Assembly: GCF_000935125.1 (NCBI RefSeq)
Contig: NZ_JRKI01000018.1
Span: forward strand, 1-64,000
Direction of reading: 5' to 3'
Source of the DNA: Streptomyces natalensis ATCC 27448
GTDB taxonomy: Bacteria; Actinomycetota; Actinomycetes; Streptomycetales; Streptomycetaceae
DNA length: 64,000 bases
Under the pieces are notes generated by a model. It saw only the letters and a program-made list of their open reading frames with translations, did no database searches and had not been told where the DNA came from. Below are positions 24,790 through 38,994 of this stretch, piece by piece; the first letter of the stretch is position 1; each line of letters begins with the position of its first letter. The position numbers and the translations under genes are program-made.

Positions 24790-26248
24790 GCATGAGCGTA
24801 GCAGTGTTGCTGAGCTGGCCGCGAGCCTCCGTGATGAGCTGAACCGCTACTCACCCGGAGAGAAGCTCCCGTCGAGCCGCGCCCTGATCGAGCGGCACCG
24901 CGTGAGCCCGGTGACCGTCTCCCGGGCGCTGGCCGAGCTCGTCGCCGAGGGCCTGGTCGTCACCCGGCCCGGCGCCGGCGCCTTTCGCGCCACACCGCGC
25001 CCCGAGGCCCCGCGCCCCGCCGACACCTCCTGGCAGGAGATCGCCCTGAGCGCCGAACCGGGCGGCGACCAGGTGCCCCGCAGCGTCGACGCCACCGGCG
25101 TGCTGGCCACCCTCGCCGCCCCCGCCCCCGGCGTCATCGAACTCCACAGCGGCTATCTCCACCCCGACCTCCAGCCCGAACGCGCCCTCGCCGGAGCGCT
25201 CGCCCGCGCCGGACGGCGGCCCGGCGCCTGGAACCGCCCGCCGGTCGAGGGCGTCACCGAGCTACGCGCCTGGTTCGCCCGGGAGATCGGCGGCCCCGGC
25301 GGCGCGCTCGCCACCAGCGACGTCCTGGTCACCGCCGGCGGCCAGAGCGCGCTGACCTGCGCCCTGCGCGCGGTCGCCGCGCCCGGCGCACCGGTCCTGG
25401 TCGAATCCCCGACCTACCCCGGCATGCTGGCCGCCGCCCGCGCCTCCGGCCTGCGCCCGGTCCCCGTACCGGTCGATGCGGACGGCGTGCGCACCGACCT
25501 CCTCGCCGACGCCTTCCGGGCCAGCGGGGCGCGGCTGTTCGTGTGCCAGCCGCTGTTCCAGAACCCGACGGGCACGGTGCTGGCGGCCGAGCGGCGGCGC
25601 GAGGTGCTGCGGGTGGCCCGCGCGGCCGGGGCGTTCGTGGTGGAGGACGACTTCGCCCGGCGCCTGGTCCACGACGGCGCGCCCGCCCTTCCGCCGACCC
25701 TGATGGCGGACGACCACGACGGCACCGTCGTCCATGTCTGCTCGCTGACCAAGGCCACCTCGCCCAGCCTGCGGGTGGGCGCCCTGGCGGCCCGCGGCCC
25801 GGTCCTCGACCGGCTGCGCGCCATCCAGGTCGTCGACAGCTTCTTCGTCCCCGGACCGCTCCAGGAGGCCGCCGTCGAACTGGTCGGCTCGCCCGCCTGG
25901 GCCCGTCATCTGCGGATGATCGCCGGCGAACTGGCGGTCCGCCGGGACACCCTGCTCGCCGCCCTGCACCGCCATCTGCCCGCCCTCGCCGGCAGCGCCC
26001 TGTTCGTCCCGCCCGGCGGCTACCACCTGTGGGTGCGCCTCCCGGACGGCACCGACGAGGCCGCGCTGACCGGAGCGGCCCTGCGCGCCGGCGTCGCCGT
26101 CGCCGGCGGCCGCCCCTACTTCGCCGCCGAACCGCCCGCCCCGCACCTCCGGCTGAGCTTCGCGTCCGCGTCCGGCGCCGCCGAACTCACCGAAGGGGCG
26201 CGGCGGCTGCGCCGGGCCTGCGACGAGCTGGGCATCGCGGTGGGGTGA
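24788..26248 (+). CDS. MocR/GntR-family aminotransferase-like transcription regulator
   Basis: The protein has 486 residues. Residues 1-75 form a GntR winged helix (LAASLRDELNRYSPGEKLPS then SRALIERHRVSPVTVSRALA). After a linker comes a fold-type I aminotransferase-like domain (about 115-485): VTAGGQSALTCALRAVA, FVCQPLFQNPTGTVLAAERR, FVVEDDFARRL, and the PLP lysine in SLTKATSPSLRVGALAARGP. MocR regulators sense PLP-linked metabolites. It is divergent from the EamA transporter, the usual arrangement for a regulator and its target. There is no ribosome binding site, and the transcript is probably leaderless. Confidence 0.93.
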
Positions 26249-26253
26249 GCCAG

Positions 26254-26370
26254 GCGGGGCCGCCGGTCCGACGCGAAGCGGGGCCGCCGGTTCGCTGCGT
26301 GCGGAGCCACCGGTTCGACGCCTGCCGGGGCCGCCGGTCCCGCGCCCCGCCCGCCGGTTCGACGCCGCCC
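26254..26370. repeat. Degenerate GCCGCCGGTYCG direct repeats
   Basis: Five copies of a GCCGCCGGT(C/T)CG-type unit lie between the MocR stop and the GNAT gene, several followed by GACGC. Spacing is irregular. This looks like short GC-rich repeat expansion of a kind common in Streptomyces intergenic DNA. Confidence 0.45.
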
Positions 26371-26394
26371 CCGCCCGTCTGCCAACCTCCCGGC

Positions 26395-26856
26395 ATGACC
26401 GCTCCTCCGCTCGAAGCACCCGACGGCTACGAGATCTCCACCGACCCGGCCCGACTGGACGCCGGCCTGGTCCACCGCTGGCTGTCCACCGACGCCTACT
26501 GGTCCATGGGCCTGCCCCGCGCGCAGTACGAGCGGGCCGTCGCCGGGTCGCTCAACTTCGGTCTGTACGAGACCGGTTCGGGGCGACAAGCGGCGTATGC
26601 CCGGGTAGTGACCGATCACGCCACCTTTGCCTGGCTCTGCGATGTCTACGTCGCCCGCGACGACCGCGGCAAGGGACTGGGCACCGCCCTGGTGGAGGTC
26701 ATAGCCGACCACCTGGCGTCCTGCGGGCTGCCCAGGATCACGCTCGCCACCAAGGACGCGCACGGGGTGTACGAGAAGATCGGCTTCCGGCCGCTGGCCG
26801 CGCCGGAGCAGTGGATGACGATGGGGCTGATGGACCCGGGACCCCTCGGTATCTGA
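26395..26856 (+). CDS. GNAT-family N-acetyltransferase
   Basis: This 153-residue protein starts at ATG 26395. It has the GNAT core: YEISTDPARLDAGLVHRWLS at the start, AYARVVTDHATFAWLCDVYV as strand 4, and the acetyl-CoA loop VARDDRGKGLGTALVEVIAD (R/Q-x-x-G-x-G/A type). KDAHGVYEKIGFRPL closes the fold. The small size and the 'W-x-S-T-D-A-Y-W-S-x-G' start are typical of a Streptomyces subfamily with unknown substrate. A histidine phosphatase-like gene follows by 43 bp on the same strand. Confidence 0.93.
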   Translation: MTAPPLEAPDGYEISTDPARLDAGLVHRWLSTDAYWSMGLPRAQYERAVAGSLNFGLYETGSGRQAAYARVVTDHATFAWLCDVYVARDDRGKGLGTALVEVIADHLASCGLPRITLATKDAHGVYEKIGFRPLAAPEQWMTMGLMDPGPLGI

Positions 26857-26899
26857 TCAAAACGGCCGACCGGATCGGCGGTACCCCTACCATCGGCGA

Positions 26900-27469
26900 A
26901 TGCACGTTCGCCTCAAACTGCTCGCCGCCGCCCGCAGCTCCATGCTGCTGGAGACCCGGTTCGAGGACGACCGCCCGCTCGACGCCGCCGGGTGGCAGAA
27001 GGCCGAGCGCGCCGCGCCCGTCCTGTGCCGGCTCGCCGCCGCGGAGCTGCGCTACTGCTCGCCGTCGGCGCGCTGCCGGGAGACCGGTGAGGTCCTCGGC
27101 CTCACCCCGCTCGCCCAACCGGCCCTGCGCGACTGCGATATGGGCCGCTGGCGCGGCCGGACCCTGGCCGAGGTCACCGCGGCCGAACCGCGCGCCGTCG
27201 ACGCCTGGCTCGCCGATCCCCGCTCCGCCCCGCACGGCGGCGAGTCGCTGCTGTCCTTCATCACCCGCATCGGCACCTGGCTCGACACCCGGCCCCCGGG
27301 GGACGGCGCCGGTCTGGTGGCCGTCGCCGAGCCCAATGTCGTACGCGCCGCCCTGACCTATGCGCTCCAGGCGCCCCCGCACACGTACTGGCGGCTCGAC
27401 GTCCAGCCCCTGTCGGTGACGACCCTGCGGGGGCGCGCGGGCAACTGGAGCCTGGCACTGGAGGCGTGA
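26900..27469 (+). CDS. Histidine phosphatase-like protein with a changed active site
   Basis: This 189-residue protein has the order of a histidine phosphatase domain: RFEDDRPLDAAGWQKAERAA, then RYCSPSARCRETGEVLGL, LRDCDMGRWRGRTLAEV and GGESLLSFITRIGTW, with a last block around AVAEPNVVRAALTYAL. But the catalytic Arg-His-Gly/Ala of the first strand is replaced by Ala-Ala-Arg-Ser-Ser (LLAAARSSMLLETRF), and the second catalytic His (usually 'V-x-H-G/x') is Ala-Glu-Pro-Asn. It is probably not a phosphatase. Relatives of this type sit near cobalamin-linked genes in Streptomyces, as I recall. It is convergent with the LuxR gene. Confidence 0.75.
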   Translation: MHVRLKLLAAARSSMLLETRFEDDRPLDAAGWQKAERAAPVLCRLAAAELRYCSPSARCRETGEVLGLTPLAQPALRDCDMGRWRGRTLAEVTAAEPRAVDAWLADPRSAPHGGESLLSFITRIGTWLDTRPPGDGAGLVAVAEPNVVRAALTYALQAPPHTYWRLDVQPLSVTTLRGRAGNWSLALEA

Positions 27470-27520
27470 ACCCGGCCCCGGTACGGCCGGTCACGAGGTG
27501 GACCCCGGCCCGGCCCGCGC

Positions 27521-28297
27521 TCATCGGTGCCCGGCCACCATCCCCGTCCACGATGTCGGCCGCACCGCATCGCCCCTGGTCAGCCAGGCGTTCGCGGCCT
27601 CCACCCGGCCGCCGACGCGCAGCTTCGCGTAGGCGTGCTCCAGGTGTTTGTCGACGGTGCGGGGGCTGATGGCCAGCCGGTGGGCGATCTGCTGATTGGT
27701 CAGGCCGTGCGCGAGCAGGGCGAGGACGGCGGACTCGCGGCGGGTGACCTCGCAGCGCAGAGCAGGCGGCGGGGCCAGGCGGCGCAGGACATGGGCGAGG
27801 CGGGTGCGCAGCAGGGCGGCGGTCAGGACGTCGTCGTCGGTGAAGTCGGGGCCGCTGCGGTTGATCACCAGACAGATGCTGCGGGGTGTGCCGTCCACGT
27901 AGCCGCCGGAAAAGGACATCGCGAGCTGCCGCTCGGCGCCGAGGGGCCGGTAGACGTCGTGGTAAGCGGCCAGCGCGTGGTAGGCGCGGTCGCTCTGGAG
28001 GGTCGAGCGGCGCAGCGGGGTTCCGGTGGCGGTCCAGGTGTGGGCGACCAGCGGGTCGGCCGGTGCATGGCGGTCGAAGGCGGCCTGGCTGTCCAGGGTC
28101 ACCAGATCCGCGGGGAGGGTGGTGGGGGTGCGGTGCGTGGGGTCGGGGCTGGGTGCCCAGACAATGCTGTCGCCCGGTACGGCGTCGAGCAGCAGTGGGA
28201 GCAGGGCCGGAACAAGGCTCTCCTCGTCGACGGCATCGATCAGGAGGTCCACGACGTCAAAGATGCGTCGCAGACCGGCCTCCGCGGCCGTGCTCAT
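27521..28297 (-). CDS. LuxR-family transcriptional regulator
   Basis: The protein has 258 residues from ATG 28297. The C-terminal 65 residues form a LuxR helix-turn-helix: CEVTRRESAVLALLAHGLTN, then QQIAHRLAISPRTVDKHLEH and AYAKLRVGGRVEAANAWL. The N-terminal 180 residues (LRRIFDVVDLLIDAVDEESL and onward) form a GAF-like or family-specific sensory region. There is no receiver domain with a phospho-Asp motif and no ATP-binding site, so the signal is probably a ligand. No partner gene is evident. Confidence 0.88.
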   Translation of the reverse strand: MSTAAEAGLRRIFDVVDLLIDAVDEESLVPALLPLLLDAVPGDSIVWAPSPDPTHRTPTTLPADLVTLDSQAAFDRHAPADPLVAHTWTATGTPLRRSTLQSDRAYHALAAYHDVYRPLGAERQLAMSFSGGYVDGTPRSICLVINRSGPDFTDDDVLTAALLRTRLAHVLRRLAPPPALRCEVTRRESAVLALLAHGLTNQQIAHRLAISPRTVDKHLEHAYAKLRVGGRVEAANAWLTRGDAVRPTSWTGMVAGHR

Positions 28298-28631
28298 GCA
28301 TCCAGCGTGGGCGGCGGCGCGGGGCCGCGTCAAGGTGCCGTTCGGCCCACCGGCGGGGCGCCATCACCGCCGTGGGCACGGACCGTACGCAGGGACCGTA
28401 CGCAGGGAACCTCCGTGGGGTTGCCGCCCGGCCGGCCGGGGGAAGACCGGCCGGGGGCGTCGGCCGCGCATGGCGGCCGACGGCGTGAACGCGGTTGGCC
28501 GGACCGCTCCACTTCACTCCAGCAGGCGGAACGGGCTCCGCGCCATACGGGATTCCCCGTATGCGGGCGCCCGGCGGGTGTGCTGACATTCCCGATATTC
28601 CGGGCCGACACTGGAGGGGAGGAGGTGCGCC
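28298..28631. promoter_or_regulatory. Intergenic region between luxR and DUF1059 genes, with a candidate operator
   Basis: CATACGG-N6-CCGTATG at 28544-28563 is a perfect 7-bp inverted repeat and a plausible operator. GACCGTACGCAGG is repeated in tandem with a 13-bp period at 28381-28406. No gene is seen on either strand. The region must hold the divergent promoters of the LuxR and DUF1059 genes. Confidence 0.5.
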
Positions 28632-28823
28632 ATGCGGAAGATGGTCGACTGCCGGGATCACCCCAGCGAGATGCACTGCACCCTCGTGATCGCCGGTGAG
28701 GAGGAGGAAGTGGTCCGCGCTGCCACCGAGCACGCCGTGTCCGTCCACGGCCACACGGACGGCCCCGAGCTGCGCGCACAGATCCGCTCCGCCCTCAAGG
28801 ACGAGGCGGTGCAGCACGCCTGA
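28632..28823 (+). CDS. DUF1059 domain protein
   Basis: This 63-residue protein opens MRKMVDCRDHPSEMHCTLVI and continues EEEEVVRAATEHAVSVHGHT. That is the DUF1059 pattern: a start with D-C, then S-E-x-x-C-T-L-x-I-x-G, an acidic helix and A-x-x-H-x-x-x-V-H-x-H/x. Function unknown; members are small soluble actinobacterial proteins. A GGAGGAGG ribosome binding site precedes ATG 28632. Confidence 0.9.
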   Translation: MRKMVDCRDHPSEMHCTLVIAGEEEEVVRAATEHAVSVHGHTDGPELRAQIRSALKDEAVQHA

Positions 28824-28963
28824 CCGCCACGGGGTGCGCAAGGGTCCGGCACCTACGGGGTGCGCGAGGGGTTCCGGCGCTGCGGACGGTGGGTCGGCCG
28901 CGGCGCCGGGCGCGCGCCCGACGAGGGGCCCGCGCCGGGCGCGCACCGGAAGAGGGGCGCGCG

Positions 28964-31218
<2,255 letters not shown>

Positions 31219-31222
<4 letters not shown>

Positions 31223-32145
31223 CCACGACCCGTAAGCACACCGCGCTCCCCAAGGCCCGCACCCTCATCGAGGCGCTGCCCTGGCTGACCCGGCACCACG
31301 GCAAGACCGTCGTCATCAAATTCGGCGGCAACGCCATGATCGACGAGGAGCTCAAACGCGCCTTCGCCCAGGACGTCGTCTTCCTGCGGCACGCCGGGCT
31401 GCGCCCCGTCGTCGTGCACGGCGGCGGCCCGCAGATCAGCGCCCAGCTGGATCTGCTCGGTCTGGAATCGGAGTTCAAGGGCGGCCTGCGGGTCACCACG
31501 CCCGAGGCGATGAACGTCGTACGGATGGTGCTGGCCGGCCAGGTCCAGCGCGAGCTGGTCGGCCTGCTCAACGAGCACGGCCCGCTCGCCGTCGGCATGA
31601 CCGGCGAGGACGCCCAGCTGATGACCGCGACCAAGCACTTCGCCGAGGTCGACGGCGAGCGGGTGGACATCGGCCGGGTCGGTGAGATCACCGCCATCGA
31701 CCCGGGCGCGGTCGAGGCGCTTCTGGACGACGGCCGGATCCCCGTCATCTCCTCCATCGCCCGCAGCAGCGACGACGGCGACGACTTCGGCGTCTTCAAC
31801 GTCAACGCCGACACCGCCGCGGCCGCCCTGGCCGCCGCCCTCGGCGCCGAGACGCTGATGGTCCTCACCGACGTCGAGGGCCTCTACGAGGACTGGCCGA
31901 ACAGCGACGAGGTGATCTCCCGCCTGACGGCCGCCGAACTGGAAAAACTGCTGCCCGACCTGGCCAGCGGCATGGTCCCCAAGATGCGGGGCTGTCTGCA
32001 CGCCGTACGCAACGGTGTGCACACCGCCCGGGTCATCGACGGGCGGGTCCAGCACTCGATCCTGCTGGAGATCTTCACCGACGAAGGAATCGGCACGATG
32101 GTCGTGCCGGACGCGGACACCGAGACGACCGAGGGGACGGCATGA
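31219..32145 (+). CDS. argB: Acetylglutamate kinase
   Basis: This 308-residue amino acid kinase phosphorylates N-acetylglutamate, the usual feedback-controlled step. Motifs: [20 protein letters not shown] (phosphate-binding Lys and Gly-Gly), [40 protein letters not shown] and [20 protein letters not shown]. The N-terminal helix before the core ([20 protein letters not shown]) is the segment that, in other ArgB proteins, allows hexamer formation and arginine inhibition. It overlaps argJ and argD by four bases each. Confidence 0.98.
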
Positions 32146-33380
32146 ACGGGGCGGCACACGGCGGGGGACCGGCGGACAACGCGGGACTGACCCGGCGCTG
32201 GCAGGGCGCGATGATGCACAACTTCGGCACCCCCCGGCTGCCGCTGGTCCGTGGCGAGGGCGCCGTGGTGTGGGACGCCGACGGCAACTCCTACCTCGAC
32301 TTCCTCGGCGGTATCGCGGTCAACTCCCTGGGCCACGCCCACCCCGCGATCGTCCGGGCGGTCTCCGACCAGGTCGCCACCCTCGGCCATGTCTCCAACT
32401 TCTTCGTCGCCGAGCCCACCGTGGCCCTGGCCGAGCGGCTGCTGGCGCTGGCCGGCGGCCGCCCCGGCCGGGTCTACTTCTCCAACTCCGGCGCCGAGGC
32501 CAACGAAGCCGCCTTCAAGATCGGCCGGCTCACCGGACGCACCCATATGGTCTCCACGGCCGGCGGTTTCCACGGCCGCACCATGGGCGCCCTGGCCCTG
32601 ACCGGCCAGCCCGCCAAACAGGCCCCGTTCGCCCCGCTCCCCGGCGACGTCGACCACGTCCCGTACGGGGACGCCGAAGCCCTCCGCGCCGCCGTCACCA
32701 CCGACACCGCGCTGGTCATCCTGGAGCCGGTCCAGGGCGAGAACGGCGTGGTCGTCCCGCCGCCCGGCTACCTCCGGGCCGCCCGCGAGATCACCGCCGC
32801 CACCGGCACCCTCCTCGTCCTCGACGAGATCCAGACCGGCATCGGCCGCACCGGCCACTGGCTGGAGTCCCAGGCCCAGGGCGTCGAGGCCGATGTCGTC
32901 ACCCTCGCCAAGGGCCTGGGCGGCGGCCTCCCGATCGGCGCGACGCTGGCCTTCGGCCCGGCCGCCGACCTGCTGAGCCCCGGCTCGCACGGTTCCACCT
33001 TCAGCGGCAACCCGGTCGTCTGCGCCGCCGCCCTCGCCGTCCTGGACACCCTCGACAAGGACGGCATCCTGGAGAACGTCAAGCGCGTCGGTGAGCGTCT
33101 GCGCAGCGGAATCGAGGCGCTGGGGCACCCAATGGTCCGCCAGGTCCGCGGTGCGGGCCTGCTCCTGGGTATCGTCTTGACCGAGCCCCTCGCGCCCCAG
33201 GTGCAGCAGGCGGCTCAGGACGCGGGCCTCCTGGTGAACGCGGTCGCGCCGGACGTCATCCGGCTCGCCCCGCCGCTGATCGTCTCCGACGAGCAGGCGG
33301 ATACGTTCCTCGGGAAGCTCCCCGCCGTCCTCAACACGGCCCGCCAAGGGGCCGACGGGGAACAACGATCCGGAGACTGA
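32142..33380 (+). CDS. argD: Acetylornithine aminotransferase
   Basis: This 412-residue PLP enzyme converts N-acetylglutamate semialdehyde to N-acetylornithine. Motifs: [20 protein letters not shown] (PLP phosphate site), [50 protein letters not shown] (Asp to the pyridine nitrogen), the PLP Lys in [20 protein letters not shown], and [20 protein letters not shown]. It overlaps argB by four bases and is followed eight bases later by argR. Confidence 0.97.
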   Translation: MNGAAHGGGPADNAGLTRRWQGAMMHNFGTPRLPLVRGEGAVVWDADGNSYLDFLGGIAVNSLGHAHPAIVRAVSDQVATLGHVSNFFVAEPTVALAERLLALAGGRPGRVYFSNSGAEANEAAFKIGRLTGRTHMVSTAGGFHGRTMGALALTGQPAKQAPFAPLPGDVDHVPYGDAEALRAAVTTDTALVILEPVQGENGVVVPPPGYLRAAREITAATGTLLVLDEIQTGIGRTGHWLESQAQGVEADVVTLAKGLGGGLPIGATLAFGPAADLLSPGSHGSTFSGNPVVCAAALAVLDTLDKDGILENVKRVGERLRSGIEALGHPMVRQVRGAGLLLGIVLTEPLAPQVQQAAQDAGLLVNAVAPDVIRLAPPLIVSDEQADTFLGKLPAVLNTARQGADGEQRSGD

Positions 33381-33388
33381 CACCAACG

Positions 33389-33934
33389 ATGACCGAGCCG
33401 CAGGAGACCGGGTCGCCCAACGGCGGCGGCCCGGCGGTACCGCAGACCCGCACCGCCCGCCACCGCCGGATCGTGGACATCCTCAACCGGCAGCCGGTCC
33501 GCTCCCAGAGCCAGCTCGCCAAGCTGCTCGCCGACGACGGCCTGTCCGTCACCCAGGCGACGCTGTCGCGCGATCTGGACGAGCTGGGCGCGGTCAAGAT
33601 CCGTAACACCGGCGGCGAGCTGATCTACGCGGTGCCCAGCGAGGGCGGCGACCGCAAACCGCGCGCGCCTCTGGGGGAGTCCGCCAAGGAGGAGCGCATG
33701 CGCCGCCTCTCCGGCGAACTCCTCATCTCCGCCGAGGCCTCCGCCAACCTCGTCGTCCTGCGCACCCCGCCCGGCGCCGCCCAGTTCCTGGCCTCGGCCA
33801 TCGACCAGGCCGAACTCCACGACATCCTCGGCACCATCGCCGGTGACGACACCCTGCTGCTGATCAGCCGCGATCCGGCCGGCGGACAGGCGCTGGCGGA
33901 CCATCTCCTGCGGCTGGCCCAGGGCGCGCACTGA
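33389..33934 (+). CDS. argR: Arginine repressor
   Basis: This protein of 181 residues has an N-terminal winged helix (about 25-90: [20 protein letters not shown], then [20 protein letters not shown]) that binds ARG boxes. Its C-terminal domain (from about 105: [20 protein letters not shown], then [20 protein letters not shown]) binds arginine and forms hexamers through the G-D-D-T motif. It is the last gene of argCJBDR, so the operon controls itself. ArgR should also act on the argG promoter. A Pro/Gly-rich 20-residue extension precedes the winged helix. Confidence 0.97.
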   Translation: MTEPQETGSPNGGGPAVPQTRTARHRRIVDILNRQPVRSQSQLAKLLADDGLSVTQATLSRDLDELGAVKIRNTGGELIYAVPSEGGDRKPRAPLGESAKEERMRRLSGELLISAEASANLVVLRTPPGAAQFLASAIDQAELHDILGTIAGDDTLLLISRDPAGGQALADHLLRLAQGAH

Positions 33935-34119
33935 CCCTTCCGGCCCCGCCCTTCACCCTCCGTGCGGATTTATGTGCATATAGTGACCGGCGGTGCGGTG
34001 GTGAGCCCGTGACGTCCTGCTGCGGGCGGCGCCGCCGTACGGTCATGCGCCGCCGGAGCGCGGCGTCACCACCTCTGCTGCGTCGGCCGGGGCCGGTCCG
34101 CAGGAAGGAGCGCTGAAAA

Positions 34120-35247
34120 GTGAAGCTTCGGCGGAAGGGCGGGCCGCGCAGCACGGCGGCCGGTACGGCGGTCCTCTGCGGCGCCCTGGTCCTGGCGGGC
34201 TGTTCGGGCAGCAGCTCCGAACCCTCCGGCAGCGCGCCGGTCAGCACCGCCGCGGGTGGTATCGCCTGCGGCAAGGCGGCCACGCTGAACGCCTCGGGCT
34301 CGACGGCGCAGCAGTACGCGATGAAGTACTGGATCAAGAACTACACCCAGGCGTGCCACGACACCAAGATCAACTATGACGGCAACGGCTCCGGGGCCGG
34401 CCAGAAGGACTTCCTGCACGGCAAGACCGCCTTCGCCGGATCGGACTCCCCGCTCAGCGCCGACCAGGTGAACCAGTCCAAGAAGGTCTGCACCGGCGGC
34501 GGCCACGCCGTCCACCTGCCGGTCGTCGCCGGACCGATCGCGGTCGCCTTCCACCTCCCCGGCGTCGACCGGCTGATCCTCGACGCCCCCACCCTCGCCA
34601 AGATCTTCAACGGGCAGCTCACCAAGTGGAACGATCCGGCGATCGCGCAGCTCAACAAGGGTGCCAAGCTGCCCGCGACGCCGATCAAGACGTTCCACCG
34701 CGCCGACTCCTCCGGCACGACGGACAACTTCACGGCCTATCTCGCCGCCACGGCCCACGGCGCCTGGCCGTATGCGCACAGCAAGGAGTGGCCCGCCAAG
34801 GGCGGCCAGGCCGTCACCGGATCCTCGGACCTGGCCACCCAGGTGCAGCGGACCGAGGGCGCGATCGGCTATGTCGACCTGCCGTATGCCGTCGCCCGCA
34901 TGCTGCGCACGGTCTCGGTCGACACCGGCGCCACGGCCCCCGCCGACGCCAATGTGATCGCGTCCTCCCATGCGATCGCCGGTGCCAAAACCGTCGACAC
35001 GGGCAATGACGTCCTGCTGAAACTCGACTACGCGACCAAGGCGCCGGGCGCCTACCCCATCAACGCGGTCACCTACGAGATCGTCTGCAACAAGGGCAAC
35101 AAACCGGCGACCTGGCCCGCCACCAAGGCGTTCCTGACCTATGTCGCCAGCCCGAAGGGGCAGCAGAACCTGACCTTCCAGGGCTATGCGACGCTTCCGG
35201 CGAGCGTCGTGAACAAGGTCCGCAGCGAGATCGGCATGCTGTCGTAA
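34120..35247 (+). CDS. pstS: Phosphate ABC transporter substrate-binding lipoprotein
   Basis: This 375-residue protein has a lipoprotein signal (MKLRRKGGPRSTAAGTAVLC, lipobox LAGC at about residue 28). The mature part has PstS motifs: LNASGSTAQQYAMKYWIKNY, NYDGNGSGAGQKDFLHGKT, FAGSDSPLSADQVNQSKKVC, ADSSGTTDNFTAYLAA and EGAIGYVDLPYAVA. It binds periplasmic-side phosphate for uptake. The usual partners pstC, pstA and pstB are not next to it; the gene stands alone between argR and a terminator. GTG 34120 has a GAAGGAG site. The promoter may be TATAGT at 33979-33984, without a clear -35. Confidence 0.93.
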   Translation: MKLRRKGGPRSTAAGTAVLCGALVLAGCSGSSSEPSGSAPVSTAAGGIACGKAATLNASGSTAQQYAMKYWIKNYTQACHDTKINYDGNGSGAGQKDFLHGKTAFAGSDSPLSADQVNQSKKVCTGGGHAVHLPVVAGPIAVAFHLPGVDRLILDAPTLAKIFNGQLTKWNDPAIAQLNKGAKLPATPIKTFHRADSSGTTDNFTAYLAATAHGAWPYAHSKEWPAKGGQAVTGSSDLATQVQRTEGAIGYVDLPYAVARMLRTVSVDTGATAPADANVIASSHAIAGAKTVDTGNDVLLKLDYATKAPGAYPINAVTYEIVCNKGNKPATWPATKAFLTYVASPKGQQNLTFQGYATLPASVVNKVRSEIGMLS

Positions 35248-35298
35248 CCCGGCGTGGGGCACCGTGACCCGGCGTGGAAGAACCTCACGCGGCATGGG

Positions 35299-35343
35299 AA
35301 AGGCCCGCCGATCCGGGATTTTCTCCCGTATCGGCGGGCCTTT
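35299..35343. terminator. Bidirectional terminator between pstS and tRNA-Pro
   Basis: AAAGGCCCGCCGAT at 35299-35312 pairs perfectly with 35330-35343 across a 17-base loop. The A-run on one side and T-run on the other allow it to work for the rightward pstS transcript and the leftward tRNA transcript. Confidence 0.9.
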
Positions 35344-35352
35344 GTCGCACCG

Positions 35353-35426
<74 letters not shown>

Positions 35427-35568
35427 GTGCTCGTGCCGACCGGAAGAGTCCCGGCCGGGGCGTGCAGAAGAAAAATACCCTGTCCCCGGCCCTGATTCCA
35501 AAGCGGGGCCCCTTCCGGCCGATTCCGGGCATCCGGGCGGGCGCTGCCGGGCCGTGTTTGGATGAGGT

Positions 35569-35976
35569 ATGACCCGAAAATCCCGTAATGCCGGTTCCTA
35601 CCGAGAAGGTGCACGTTCTGCCGGTATTCGTGTGCGCCGGGTGTACGACGCTCCGGAGCCGGACGACGGCGCCCGGGTGCTGGTGGACCGGCTGTGGCCG
35701 CGGGGGCTGTCGAAGTCCGATGCGGCGCTGGCCGAGTGGTGCAAGGACGCGGCGCCCTCGTCGGAGCTGCGGCGCTGGTACGGCCATCAGGAGGGGCTCT
35801 ACGACGCCTTCGCCGAGCGCTATCGCGAGGAGCTGGCCCAGGACGCGGTGCAGCCCGCGCTGGACCGGCTGCGGGAGCTGGCGGCGGACGGGCCGCTGAC
35901 GCTGCTCACCGCGACGAAGGACGTGGGGCGAAGTCATGTGCAGGTACTCCTCGATCTCCTGGGCGAGGACTCCTGA
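35569..35976 (+). CDS. DUF488 family protein
   Basis: This 135-residue protein contains the DUF488 blocks: IRVRRVYDAPEPDDGARVLV, then DRLWPRGLSKSDAALAEWCK and DAAPSSELRRWYGH, and ends GPLTLLTATKDVGRSHVQVL. The D-R-L-W-P-R-G and K-D-x-x-x-S-x-W/A-x-x-L patterns are conserved, but no reaction is established for the family. ATG 35569 is leaderless-like or weakly served by a ribosome binding site. The gene stands between the tRNA and argG. Confidence 0.92.
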   Translation: MTRKSRNAGSYREGARSAGIRVRRVYDAPEPDDGARVLVDRLWPRGLSKSDAALAEWCKDAAPSSELRRWYGHQEGLYDAFAERYREELAQDAVQPALDRLRELAADGPLTLLTATKDVGRSHVQVLLDLLGEDS

Positions 35977-36082
35977 CGGCACGAGGGCTCCCGATTCCGT
36001 ACGGCGGTCCCTGTCGAACCGCGCCCGGCACCCCTTCCGGCGCTCCGTCCGTGCGTCACTGACCTGCGCTTTCGGTGATGCA

Positions 36083-36132
36083 TTGACGAAACATACGGTG
36101 GAGTGCATACTTATACCCATCAGCGTATGCAC
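36083..36132 (+). promoter_or_regulatory. argG promoter with ARG-box-like inverted repeat
   Basis: TTGACG at 36083-36088 and CATACT at 36106-36111 are 17 bp apart. GTGCATAC at 36103-36110 and GTATGCAC at 36125-36132 form a perfect 8-bp inverted repeat that covers the -10 box and the start site. TGCATA-type half sites match the AT-rich ARG-box core (Streptomyces form), so ArgR is the expected repressor here. Confidence 0.8.
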
Positions 36133-36147
36133 CGTAAGGAGAATCCC

Positions 36148-38858
<2,711 letters not shown>

Positions 38859-38877
38859 CGCACGACGGCAGCCTTCA

Positions 38878-38912
38878 GGCGGCCCCCGTCCGGTCATCGG
38901 GCGGGGGCCGCC
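38878..38912 (+). terminator. Terminator hairpin after argH
   Basis: GGCGGCCCCCG at 38878-38888 pairs perfectly with 38902-38912 across a 13-base loop, 19 bp after the argH stop. Confidence 0.75.
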
Positions 38913-38956
38913 GTCGTCTGCCGTGGATCCCGTTCGGGCCCGAATGACCCGCCTCG

Positions 38957-38976
38957 ATGAGACATTGGCGTCTCAT
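38957..38976 (+). promoter_or_regulatory. TetR operator ATGAGAC-N6-GTCTCAT
   Basis: A perfect 7-bp inverted repeat with a 6-bp spacer lies 18 bp before the tetR ATG, and a third partial copy (GTCTCAT) overlaps the start codon. TAGTCT at 38982-38987 can be the -10 box of a leaderless transcript starting at 38995. The layout indicates autorepression of the tetR-MFS operon. Confidence 0.8.
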
Positions 38977-38994
38977 TCGGTTAGTCTGTGTCTC

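Noticed and set aside
33971..33984. TATGTGCATATA as an ARG box before pstS
   Set aside because: It resembles a half site but has no partner, and pstS is not an arginine gene. I kept only a possible -10 box here.
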